This document shows, piece after piece, positions 17,962 through 28,000 of a stretch of 64,000 nucleotides of DNA; the stretch's first letter is position 1; each line of letters opens with the position of its first letter. The notes beneath the pieces are model-generated. The model had not been told where the DNA came from and did not search any database. It worked only from the letters and a program-made list of their open reading frames with translations. The position numbers were made by a program, and so were the translations under genes. Source of the stretch: a virus; IMG/VR virus record IMGVR_UViG_3300028384_000422, positions 1 through 64,000 of that record; one strand, given 5' to 3'.

Positions 17962-19493
17962 TAGAACTCGATTACGATTTTGATGTCTTCTACTTGGTCG
18001 TTTGCACGACTAATGGATCTTCTATTATCTATATAAACAACCTGACCGCTGTTTGACTTGATCTCGGGTTTCGCATAACCATTATTGAACTTCATACCCA
18101 AATCATATTCCGTATTGTTGATTGTTCTGGAAGATGAGTTAGGAACAGCAGGGAAGTTCACGTCGGGTTGTCCAGCAGCACCAGAAGTCGCGCCACTGAT
18201 AACGTTAGAACCATCAAACTCATTTTGAGTACCTGTAACTTCAGGGAAGATACCATCAACTGCGTTCTGATAATACTTCAGAACTTTAGTTGTAGCATTC
18301 CAAGAAATAACACGAGCACGAGCGGTAACGTTTTGACCACCTACAACTCTAGTTTGAGTGATAATTTCATCAGGAACATAGTTACCTTGGAACGTAGGAG
18401 AGAAAATTACTGCTTTTGAAGCAGAAACTGTCAAGTCGGAGATAAGTTCCGATGTTCCAAACTTAAGGGGATTGGTAATCAAACCAATACGACGATAATC
18501 GTTATCGACAGGGAAGTCACCTGCACCCTCATCATAAGAGAGTTTAGCGTTGATCATGACACGAAATGCACCAATTTCAACAACTGCGTCATTACCATGT
18601 CCACCTGGAGGAGGAATGATAACGTCAACTTGACCACCTGTTCCTGTGCCGATACCAGTGATAGCATCAACACTAATTTTACCGAAAGTATATCCTGTGC
18701 CACCAGAGGTCACAGTAGCAGAAATAATTTTACCACCATCAATAACAACAGAAACACGACCACCTGTTCCGTCACCATTGATAGCAACGTTATCATATGT
18801 GCCGTTGTTATAACCAGAACCAGCAGAGTTGATTACAACAGTATCAACTTCACCCGAAACAGCGTTAGTTTGAACTGCAGAGTTCGTAAACACTGGCATG
18901 TAGTCATTGGAGAAGAACTTCAAGACCGATGCAACAGGGATAGTATACATATACTTCCAACGATAACCATCACCAGTAGTAATAATAGATGTTGAAGTAC
19001 CTGTAGGTTCAACAGTAGAAGGTTTGCCGTTAGGGTCAGATGGAGAAGTGCCATTGTAAATGCACTTGTAGACCTGATACTGTGAGTTTACGACATAGAA
19101 GTCGGAATCATACAGTTTTGTGGCACCAGAGGCAGCAGTCTTACTAGGAGAATAATCGTGACGATACATGTCATAGGTGAAACCCAAACCACCAGTGGTT
19201 TGTTCGGGAGAAACCCAGTCAATACGACGAACGACCTGAACTGTATCCGAAGCGAGGACTCTCTTCAGAGAGATCATGTCGTCATAGGAACCAGAAAATT
19301 CGGAAAACGAATCGACCGCTTGAGGCGGAGAGTTTTCGTTATCCCATGTTTGGGGACGACCAATGAACAGATACAAACGATCTCTCGTTGTTCCTGCATC
19401 GTCATCACTTTGTGTAGCATTAGGACCCTCTAAGGCTTTAATAAATTTCTTAGATGAAAAAATCCTAAATTGATCAGTTAAAAGAGCTGCCAT
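17961..19493 (-). CDS. 8: Baseplate wedge protein gp8
   Basis: Matches T4-like gp8, a dimeric wedge component that binds gp7 and gp6. The N-terminal ~200 residues contain the recognisable core: LTDQFRIFSSKKFIKALEG, DRLYLFIGRPQTW and GDGYRWKYMYTIPV. The protein has 510 residues against 334 in T4. Gly-rich GSGYNNGTY and SGGTGYTFGKISV repeats in the middle account for the extra length and match the repeats in its giant neighbours. A late promoter-like CATAAATA lies 26 bases upstream of the ATG, with a strong AGGAGG a little further downstream in the leader. Confidence 0.93.
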   Translation of the reverse strand: MAALLTDQFRIFSSKKFIKALEGPNATQSDDDAGTTRDRLYLFIGRPQTWDNENSPPQAVDSFSEFSGSYDDMISLKRVLASDTVQVVRRIDWVSPEQTTGGLGFTYDMYRHDYSPSKTAASGATKLYDSDFYVVNSQYQVYKCIYNGTSPSDPNGKPSTVEPTGTSTSIITTGDGYRWKYMYTIPVASVLKFFSNDYMPVFTNSAVQTNAVSGEVDTVVINSAGSGYNNGTYDNVAINGDGTGGRVSVVIDGGKIISATVTSGGTGYTFGKISVDAITGIGTGTGGQVDVIIPPPGGHGNDAVVEIGAFRVMINAKLSYDEGAGDFPVDNDYRRIGLITNPLKFGTSELISDLTVSASKAVIFSPTFQGNYVPDEIITQTRVVGGQNVTARARVISWNATTKVLKYYQNAVDGIFPEVTGTQNEFDGSNVISGATSGAAGQPDVNFPAVPNSSSRTINNTEYDLGMKFNNGYAKPEIKSNSGQVVYIDNRRSISRANDQVEDIKIVIEF

Positions 19494-19518
19494 GTCCTTC
19501 GACTATTGTCCTCCTGTT

Positions 19519-19526
19519 TATTTATG
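19519..19526 (-). promoter_or_regulatory. T4-type late promoter (CATAAATA) before gp8
   Basis: The minus strand reads CATAAATA in the 34-base gap between the 1399-residue protein and gp8. It is the same variant as at 10189 and is correctly oriented and spaced for transcription of gp8 and the DUF4815 gene. Confidence 0.65.
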
Positions 19527-19527
19527 T

Positions 19528-22500
19528 CTATTTGGAACGGATGATTGTTTGGTAATCGATCTTCTTGATTCTATATGATGCACCAGCATTACCATTAATC
19601 AATTCACCACCAAGAATTGCTTGTGCAACCGCTCCACTACCTGTAGTGTCGCCACCAGCATTGGTGAAAGTAACAGTTGGGTGAATATTGTAAGTTCCAT
19701 CAATCGTTTGAGGAATACCATATCCACCATTCGTAACGGTAAGAGATTGAACTTGGTCTCCAGCAGTTGTCATATTCACTGTTGCAGTTGCCTGAATATC
19801 ACCTGTGTTTTCAATCGCAACCGTTGGAGTTCCTGTGTAGTTAGTTCCTGCATTTTGAATTAAGAAATCGACAATAGTATTCTTTTCTGAGAACTCATAC
19901 AAATATCCAGCAATACCAACATTAATATTATTCGTATTGAATGGAATAACATCTTGTACTACCAAGATACCAGTTTGAGCACTCCAAGAAACTACTGTAC
20001 CTCTCACACCACTAATTGCACCAGTAACAACTTCATTCGTGCTGTAATTTTGACCGTTTCCTGTTGTAAGATCAACAGTAATACTTAAGGTTGCGACGTG
20101 TTGAACACCGTCACTCAATCCGCCTGCTTCAATAATAGTTGCATATCTAAATGGGATCGAAGCATCCTTGATACTGTCACCAACTTGGAACAGAGTAGTG
20201 TTTTGACCACCTTGAGTCTCTTCAATACCATACAGGGAACTAAAGATACCACCATCAAGACTAATTTGGTTTTCATAGTCTGTTCCTGTATTTACCAAGT
20301 CTGCAATACCATCTCCTAAGAATGTTCCAGGATTATTAGGATCTTCATTTTCATCATCGTCTTGGAATTTTCTATCTTGTAAAGTAGAGATAGGAACAGT
20401 TAATAATGTAATGGTTGAACCAGTTTCGGTTTCGATAATATGTGGTTGATATGAACTATTAGCACTAGCAGCAACACCAGCGTCAAACTGTACAATAGCA
20501 TCTTCAGTAGAAGGAATACCCGCATCGATAAAAGCAAGTTCATCAACTTCAAAAGTGACTAATAGTTCTCTTGAATTTGGATTCCAATCGTATACCTTAG
20601 CAACTTTGTTGTTTGCATTGTCAACACGACGAACAACTCGGTCACCAACGTTATACAGGTAAGTAGATACTCCTTCAGGTGTATTCTGTCCTGTATCTAG
20701 AACAACTCTCTGATCATAGTTAAAGTTTACACCTCTAGTCAGACCAGTAAATCTACCTTCACTCTTAGCAGTATAAGAAATAGTTTCTGCATCAACAATA
20801 ATTTCACCAGAACCAGGATATGCATCAGTAGAATCTACATAAATCTCACTATCTGTAGAACTAAGTGTTTTAACAAGTCCAGTAAGATAGATCGCAGATG
20901 CATTAAGTGCCTGACGTGCTCTGGTTTTACGTTTAAGTTGAACTAACTTAGTAAAGATAATATTGGGTGGAGAAGTATATCCTTTTCCAGGATCGATAAT
21001 ATTAATTCCAGTGATTTGTCCTTGGAAAATAGTTGCTTCTGCTTTTGCACCAAGACCACCGCCACCACTAATAAGAATAAAGGGAGGTTCTTGATAGAAC
21101 TCACCAGCATCTACGATATTGATATTAGTAACTTTGCCTAAGGTATCGATTTCTGCAGCACCTTGAGCACCTTGTCCACCACCACCTTCAAAGATAAGTG
21201 TCGGAGGTGTGGCGTAGTCTCTACCTGGGTTCAGCAAAGATAAACCAGTAACTGTTTGAACAGTGGGGGTTCCTGTAGCACCACTTCCCTGCCCACCAAG
21301 AATTTTTGCTTTTGCTGAACCAAAGAAGTTATCACCAGTTTTAGTCATCTTAATATAAGAGACTTGACCTGGATTATCAGTACTTAAAACAACTTCACCT
21401 GCAGCTTCGGTTGGGAATTGAGAAACTAAATCAGGGACTGTATCACCCTCAAATAGAGGAATACCATAATATTCAGGACCAATAGCATATGGATATACTG
21501 GATTGCCACTACCATCTTCAGTCATAAAATATGCATAAGTTCCGTCTGGATAATCGGGAGTAACAGCATATCTACCGTTGTACTGATCAAGAGTTCCTAC
21601 GGAAGAATCGTAAATAAAATCAGTAATTAAATCACCTAACAAATATCCTTCGCAAACACCTCTAACACCTGCATCCTCTTCATGATATGCATAAACATAT
21701 ATCAGACGATCAGCATCAACAGGAACTTGGAATCTAATTTCTCGTGTTGTTGCTGCAGAGAATCCAGAAACATATGCAGCATAACTCACGGCAGAACCAT
21801 CCAAATGATAGGTTACTGAATGAGATGCACCATAAACATAAGAAGTATCACCAACTAAAGCGCCATGCCAACCATCTTCTGTTGTAGAGAGTAATAAAAT
21901 CTGAGAAAATAATCCGTCTACGTTACTAGAATCATCTTGATTAAAGACATACGTTTTTCCTCTCAGGAATTCAATGAATGGTAGTGTTTGACCATCAAAT
22001 AAGAATTTATCATTTGCAAAAGTAACAGCATAAGTTACTGTTCCTGCAGTAACAACTTCTGGTCTGGCACCAGATAATTCTGCAGTTGTTTTCAATCTAT
22101 AAGAACTAGATTCTCTACGAACAGTTCCACTATCCGTCTGACCCCAAGGACCATAGATGGGATATCCATCAAAAGACATACCCAAAATTTTAGAGTGCCC
22201 ATTTATATGTCGAGACTTATCGATTGTATTAAGATCGTTAGAATTGGGTTGATAATAATTTTTTGTATAGTAATTATTAGCATGATCCTCTTCTTCTACA
22301 GTAGGATCGAGAACCATATATCCTTCATCGCCAGTATAACCCGACATATAGCGATGATTTTTACAATAGTAATAGATACGATTTGATTCATCCGAATTCA
22401 TAATGAATAACGGTTGATATTCGTTTTCGTAATCAGTTGACCAGTTTTCAGTAACTCCTGTGCTGTTATAGTACAGAGTTCCTCCATTCAACAGACCATC

Positions 22501-23727
22501 CTGAGTTGTGCTGAACTGCATTGGGTGTCCAACACCATGTTGGTTAGATGAATCAGATTGATTCCATCTAATTAAGTAATTTCTTTGAACTCTAATATTT
22601 TCTGGTGCAAAATAATATCTACCTGGGATAAAATCACCAAACTCTTCTGCATCAGATCCAAAATCAATATAAAAAATACCGTTAGGGAAAGTAATAGGAT
22701 CATCATCAATACGAAATTGGAATCCATTAGCACCCAACAGTAAATCGTCTTCAGCAAAAGGACCGTTAACAATATTTCTAATATAAACCTTTGTTGGATT
22801 ATTCTGAGAGTCTCTAACAATCTTAGCGATAAACCCATAGGCATTACCACCAACTTCATCGACTCTTCTACCAACTTCAAGATTACCTAAACTCTGATCT
22901 AATGAGTTGGGAGTAATATTAACTAAAATATTGTCAAATTCTACTTTGATATTCCAGGTGAAAATTTCAATATCACCCCAATCAAAAACACTATTACCTA
23001 ATTTAAATTCATCAATTAACTTATTTGTCTGGTAATAATATGTTTGTGAATCATTGACAGCACCATAGACATTCATATTCTTCAGATAAGAATATTTTGG
23101 TGCGTTGATTGGGAAATTGACCTGTGCATTACCATCAAGACCCCAATCAGGAGTATGAAGTAAAACACCATTTGACATGATGCCAGTTACTTTATTGCGC
23201 TGCTCATCTCTAGTTCCTGGATTAGGAACATCTTTACCGCCTCGGTAAATAAAGGTTTGGTCAAATGTTCTATCTAAGATAGTAGTAGATCCACCAGGTT
23301 CTCTCTCTGCCATAACAAACAGAGATGGTTTGGGATGATTATCAGATACAATACGAAGTCTATCTGTATCGGCATTAAATGATCCAGTAGTTGGAGAATT
23401 TGGATGAGTTTGCCAGATTCTATTAATATTAAAAGAATTTACTACATTAGGTGTTTCCTGTTCAGGAATAATCTTAAGTCTTAGAGGGTCATAACCTCTA
23501 CCTCTTGATAAAACACGAACGTGAACAATTCTACCCGATTCTTCATCGATAATTGGATATAACAAAGCTTCGGTTGTTGGAGTTCCACAACCTGTAATTG
23601 TCAAACGAGGAGGATCTGCTGGATCATATGAGGATCCGCCATTTATAACTCTTACCGCTCTTACACCAAATACTTCGTCAAAAATTGGTTCAATTACGGC
23701 ACCAGTACCAGGAACATTTCTTGCCAT
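19528..23727 (-). CDS. Large virion protein with YHYH and cupredoxin-like domains
   Basis: A 1399-residue protein. The N-terminus has GGSSYDPADPP-type repeats. A cupredoxin-like domain spans about residues 375-470, with GHPMQFS (~399) and YYYCKNHRYMSG (~449-460), matching the His and Cys-x2-His-x2-Met pattern of type-1 copper sites. A YHYH-family motif follows (GMSFDGYPIYGPWG, ~513-527). A second cupredoxin-shaped segment (~585-690) lacks the Cys ligand. The rest is beta-rich GGGGxGA/GxGYxxPP repeats. It lies between the giant gp7-position protein and gp8, so a baseplate or fibre location is likely. Copper binding is inferred only. Confidence 0.8.
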   Translation of the reverse strand: MARNVPGTGAVIEPIFDEVFGVRAVRVINGGSSYDPADPPRLTITGCGTPTTEALLYPIIDEESGRIVHVRVLSRGRGYDPLRLKIIPEQETPNVVNSFNINRIWQTHPNSPTTGSFNADTDRLRIVSDNHPKPSLFVMAEREPGGSTTILDRTFDQTFIYRGGKDVPNPGTRDEQRNKVTGIMSNGVLLHTPDWGLDGNAQVNFPINAPKYSYLKNMNVYGAVNDSQTYYYQTNKLIDEFKLGNSVFDWGDIEIFTWNIKVEFDNILVNITPNSLDQSLGNLEVGRRVDEVGGNAYGFIAKIVRDSQNNPTKVYIRNIVNGPFAEDDLLLGANGFQFRIDDDPITFPNGIFYIDFGSDAEEFGDFIPGRYYFAPENIRVQRNYLIRWNQSDSSNQHGVGHPMQFSTTQDGLLNGGTLYYNSTGVTENWSTDYENEYQPLFIMNSDESNRIYYYCKNHRYMSGYTGDEGYMVLDPTVEEEDHANNYYTKNYYQPNSNDLNTIDKSRHINGHSKILGMSFDGYPIYGPWGQTDSGTVRRESSSYRLKTTAELSGARPEVVTAGTVTYAVTFANDKFLFDGQTLPFIEFLRGKTYVFNQDDSSNVDGLFSQILLLSTTEDGWHGALVGDTSYVYGASHSVTYHLDGSAVSYAAYVSGFSAATTREIRFQVPVDADRLIYVYAYHEEDAGVRGVCEGYLLGDLITDFIYDSSVGTLDQYNGRYAVTPDYPDGTYAYFMTEDGSGNPVYPYAIGPEYYGIPLFEGDTVPDLVSQFPTEAAGEVVLSTDNPGQVSYIKMTKTGDNFFGSAKAKILGGQGSGATGTPTVQTVTGLSLLNPGRDYATPPTLIFEGGGGQGAQGAAEIDTLGKVTNINIVDAGEFYQEPPFILISGGGGLGAKAEATIFQGQITGINIIDPGKGYTSPPNIIFTKLVQLKRKTRARQALNASAIYLTGLVKTLSSTDSEIYVDSTDAYPGSGEIIVDAETISYTAKSEGRFTGLTRGVNFNYDQRVVLDTGQNTPEGVSTYLYNVGDRVVRRVDNANNKVAKVYDWNPNSRELLVTFEVDELAFIDAGIPSTEDAIVQFDAGVAASANSSYQPHIIETETGSTITLLTVPISTLQDRKFQDDDENEDPNNPGTFLGDGIADLVNTGTDYENQISLDGGIFSSLYGIEETQGGQNTTLFQVGDSIKDASIPFRYATIIEAGGLSDGVQHVATLSITVDLTTGNGQNYSTNEVVTGAISGVRGTVVSWSAQTGILVVQDVIPFNTNNINVGIAGYLYEFSEKNTIVDFLIQNAGTNYTGTPTVAIENTGDIQATATVNMTTAGDQVQSLTVTNGGYGIPQTIDGTYNIHPTVTFTNAGGDTTGSGAVAQAILGGELINGNAGASYRIKKIDYQTIIRSK

Positions 23728-23739
23728 TTAGTGTCAACC

Positions 23740-24978
23740 TTATGCTACGTTAATTGTGCCTTGCATTTGCGCGTGGAGGGTACACTGATAATACAGCGTT
23801 GAGGGAGCATCGAGAGGAACTGTCCAATAAAGAATTGTAGAACCACTACCCGTTTGACCTGTCGTATATGCAGTTCCACTCAATCCCTGAGTAGATTGAA
23901 TTCTAAACGGGTGACCACCACCTTCAACACTATTATCAAATGCGTAAGTGAATCCTCTATAAACATACAGCGTTGGGTCACGATTGTCACCAGCAGGGAG
24001 TCCAGGTCCATTGATCAAATAGTCACTACTAGCATTTTCTACAGGAACGTTCAGTTCATACCAAAGCATTGGACTACCACCTGGGGATCTAACCCAATCC
24101 GTGCCATTCCAATAAATGTTATCGCCCTGTGTCAGACCAGTAGTATCAGTATCAGTTAAGTTGGCAAATGTAGTTGTAAGAGTTCCACTAAAATCAACAG
24201 TTACAGTATCACCAGAAACTGTTGTTGTAATATTCGTTCCACCCGCAATAGTCAGTGTATCGGTTTGACTATTAGCAGTTGTATTTCCAGTATCACCTGC
24301 AATTGTTTGGAATACGTTAATAGAGGACACACCAGCAACGTCATCACCAGGAACCCAAGTAGATCCATTCCACTTAAGTACTTGGTTTAATGTAGGAACA
24401 TTGGTAGTAGTGTCAACATCATTCAAAAGATTGATACTAGAATATTGTGTCAACAATGTTGCTCTAGTATCACCAACACCACCCGCAGTAATATTGATAT
24501 TTACATAGGGATTATCATCACCATCAACAGTGAAGTAATACCCAGGATAAGATGCTGCAGCTGGTGCTGCGGCAAGACTAGCATATTCATTCTTATATTT
24601 TACCGTCGTAGGTAAATCAATACCTTCTCCTGTAGTTCCACCAAACGTAGAAGTAATACCACCTGCCGCCAATGTAATATCACCAGTTCCATTTGCTGCC
24701 ACAGCAATATTTCCGTTAGACGATGAAATAATTGAATTATTATTTACATCTAACGCCGCAGTCAGGTTTGTGAAATCGGAAGGTAGAAAACTAGTTCCGT
24801 TATATCTCAATACCTGACCAACAGCAGGGTTAGCAACACTTAATTGAGTGTTAGAACCATTGCCGATGGCAGTATAAAGTTCAGTGAAATTATCATTGAT
24901 CTTATCGCCGCCAGCACGGAGGGTGTCCCCCGTGTTGTCATTAGCGGCAGTACCAAGATTAAGTGCCTGTTTAGCCAT
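23740..24978 (-). CDS. Tail-fibre-like protein with C-terminal cupredoxin-like domain
   Basis: A 412-residue protein. The N-terminus (NLGTAANDNTGDTLRAGGDK, then INDNFTELY) is a common phage fibre attachment segment. The middle is Asn/Thr/Gly-rich. The last ~80 residues look like a cupredoxin: a strand PTLYVYRGFTYAF, GGHPFRIQ with His near 353, and a terminal YYQCTLHAQMQG with Cys399, His402 and Met405. A perfect late promoter lies 21 bases upstream of the ATG, inside the end of the giant gene, so it heads its own late transcript. Structural role inferred from synteny; metal binding untested. Confidence 0.78.
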   Translation of the reverse strand: MAKQALNLGTAANDNTGDTLRAGGDKINDNFTELYTAIGNGSNTQLSVANPAVGQVLRYNGTSFLPSDFTNLTAALDVNNNSIISSSNGNIAVAANGTGDITLAAGGITSTFGGTTGEGIDLPTTVKYKNEYASLAAAPAAASYPGYYFTVDGDDNPYVNINITAGGVGDTRATLLTQYSSINLLNDVDTTTNVPTLNQVLKWNGSTWVPGDDVAGVSSINVFQTIAGDTGNTTANSQTDTLTIAGGTNITTTVSGDTVTVDFSGTLTTTFANLTDTDTTGLTQGDNIYWNGTDWVRSPGGSPMLWYELNVPVENASSDYLINGPGLPAGDNRDPTLYVYRGFTYAFDNSVEGGGHPFRIQSTQGLSGTAYTTGQTGSGSTILYWTVPLDAPSTLYYQCTLHAQMQGTINVA

Positions 24979-24998
24979 TACTCACTAAGTTTTTTAGT

Positions 24999-25006
24999 TA
25001 TTTATA
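24999..25006 (-). promoter_or_regulatory. Consensus T4 late promoter (TATAAATA)
   Basis: An exact TATAAATA on the minus strand, 21 bases upstream of the ATG at 24978 and overlapping the last codons of the 6483-residue gene. It is the best late promoter in the window. Confidence 0.8.
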
Positions 25007-28000
25007 GGATCTCTGGATCAACTGCTTCTTCTCCGTAATCCGCAAGATTTGGAGCGGTCCAATCGTCGGGGACAGTTGTTTCAACATCAATGCCTGGGTT
25101 CTGATATCCAGATCCAGCATTACTCATCTCAACACCCGAAACACCAACCAGCGCCTTAATATTACCATCGAATCCAGAGATAGAGTCGATTCTCACTGTA
25201 GGTCTGGAAGTATATCCAGAACCACCACCAGTAACCTGAACATCATCAATAAATCCAGAAGTGATTTGAGCCTGTGCGAGTGCATCTTGACCAAAGACAG
25301 ATCCCAGATAATCGAAAGTGATCAAAGAGTTAGAAGACTCAATAACAGCAACTTCACGATCATCGGTTTCACCCTGAATTCTGATGAAATCACCAGGTTC
25401 AACGGGAGGAACAACTTCAGCAGCATCAACGTCTGCTTCAGAACCAACGTAAGAGAAGGCAACAAATGTAGATCCGAATCTAGGAATTTCGGAGAAGATG
25501 ATTCTAGAACCAACAATCTCAAAACCAATTCCAGGTTCCTGGATAACACCATTGAGAGAAACAATGATGTTATTTTCAGGTCTAATAACACTAGATTGTA
25601 CACCGTCCGTAAGTGTAAGTGAGTAGAATACTTCGTTACGCTTAAGGTTAAAGGACTGACGTAAAGAGTCAAACTCAAACGAAATATCGTCAAGTTGTCT
25701 CAGTTTACCAACATAGAATCCAGTGAACGATGCACCAATATCGGGTGCTTCAGTGAACTGAATTTGATTGGAGAATGCTGTATATGCATTGGTAGCGCCA
25801 GGAGGTTGCAAAATACCATTGATGAATACCAACAGATGACCAGCAGGATCTGGTAGATAAGATGTTCCGTTTTCAATAGTAAGATCGAAGTTTGTCTGTG
25901 TGCCATCGAAACCTTTGGAAGAACGCTTAACGCGAGCCTTAAGATCTTCTTTAGAAGTAATAACTGACTTATAATTATCGGCAGACTTGATACCATCTCT
26001 AGTAGTAAATGTTCCTGCGATATCACTTAGATACAGACGTTTCTGTGTGCCAACCGTCTTAACGTCTTGAATAAGAGCGGCAGCGGCACCTGCGGTTACG
26101 ACTCTGGTTGTGATAGAAGCATAACCAACGGGGAAGTTACCAGCAAGACCATAATCACCAACAACATCACCATTTGTTAATTCACCCTGGAAATCGACCG
26201 CGTAAATGTAGTTATTGTCAAGGTCAACTTCGGTAATAATTGCATATACAGAAGAAACTTGATTACCACTAACAACCTTATACAGTCTGTTACCAACGGT
26301 GAATGTATTCAGATTACTAATAATACTAATACCGAATCTCACATAACCAGTAGATGCAATTCTCTGACCAATTTGAGCATTGAAACCATCATATTTGATA
26401 ACATCGATATATTGTCTGGAACTCTCTGGATATACAACAGAGTTCTTCTCGAAAGTTCCGAGTAATGTCTCTGTGTCAACTTTAAGAGTACCACCAGTAT
26501 TAGAAAGAACTGCTGCCTGATTCTTAATGAATCCAGTGGGTTGTGCAGTCTCGCCACTAGTGTAACCTTTAAACGGAATATCATTAGAGAACTCGCCTTT
26601 AAGGTCGATAATATGAATTCTATTTTCAATTGCACTAATCTGAGCAGATGTGGAGTTTTCAGCACCAACGATAATATCGGTAATTGCCCAAGGACCAGCG
26701 GTAACACGAACATCAAGATACTTATAGTTTTCATCTTCATGGAAACCATATACAACACCAGTAACAGATGGAGCACCTTGCTTAGCAACAGTCTCATTCA
26801 TCGTAAACGGTCCATCAGTGATGTCACCGTCGATACGGAAACGCTTGTAGATTTGAACAATCTTACCGCTATTTTCGTTTAATGTTTCTACTTCTGCATA
26901 TGCATTACTAGACTGACCATAGACAAAATCGGTGGTTTTAAGACCTCCTCCAAGACCAATGACTTTATCTCTTTCTCCAAATGTTTTGGTCGGCAGAGAA
27001 ATAGCGTTCTGAATATCGAGAGAAGTGAAGTAAGTTCCAGTCTTGATTTGCTGTCTAATAATATTGGTCGCATAACGAGCCAAAGCAGTAATAGAATCTG
27101 TAGTGTAATCAGATGCTGCAGTAGAACTGTAGAAACTATAGAAACCTGCATTTGTGGACGGCGATGTAAGAGTTCCTGCGAGAGCCTGTGCAATGAATCC
27201 ATCGAGCAGATCCAGAGCAAAGTTCTTGATATTAAACTCGTTATCAGAGTAGAAGATCTTACCACTGGTTGCAGTGTAAGGATCCAAAGCAAACTTGGTG
27301 AGTTTTGCACCCCAAAGGTAAATACCTGTGCTGCCATTACCAGTCCAGGACTGAGCACCAGAAGCACTATTAGCAATAATATTAGTTCTAAGAACAGAGA
27401 AACCAAAGGAGAACGTTGCAGTAATAAAGAGTCGATACCACCCATCACCAAGAGGAACCGCACCATAAGCATCACCTGTAATACCACCCTGAGGAATAAA
27501 GAGTGATCCAATAGCACCAGTACTGAGATTCAGATCAAAGAAGATATTTTGTTCTGCAGTAGTTCCATCATCCAAGATAAGACCGAATCTGACAGAAGCA
27601 GAACCTGCTGCTTTAACAAAGATGGATGATGTGAATGTTTGTGTTTCAGAAACACCTACAGCACCTGTATCAAAAGATTCATTTGTGGTGTCGAAAGTCA
27701 GTGTGCTTGAGTCAAATGTCTCAAATGCAGTCAGGTTATAATCTCTGAAAGTATCATGAATACCACCATTATTATTTGCAGCGAAAAACTTCTCTGCAGT
27801 CAATGTTCCATCAGGAGCAGAGATCGAATTATCAGTGATCAGCAGAGAGTCAACACCACCATTACTATTAACTTGCCAATTGACAGCAAGTGCTTCAGGG
27901 TTAGTAAACAGATTAGTACCAGAAACTTGACCACTGATGTTAGAAACCAATGTCTTAGCATGATCTAATGTCTGAACATTAGTAGGTTCAGAATACCAAT

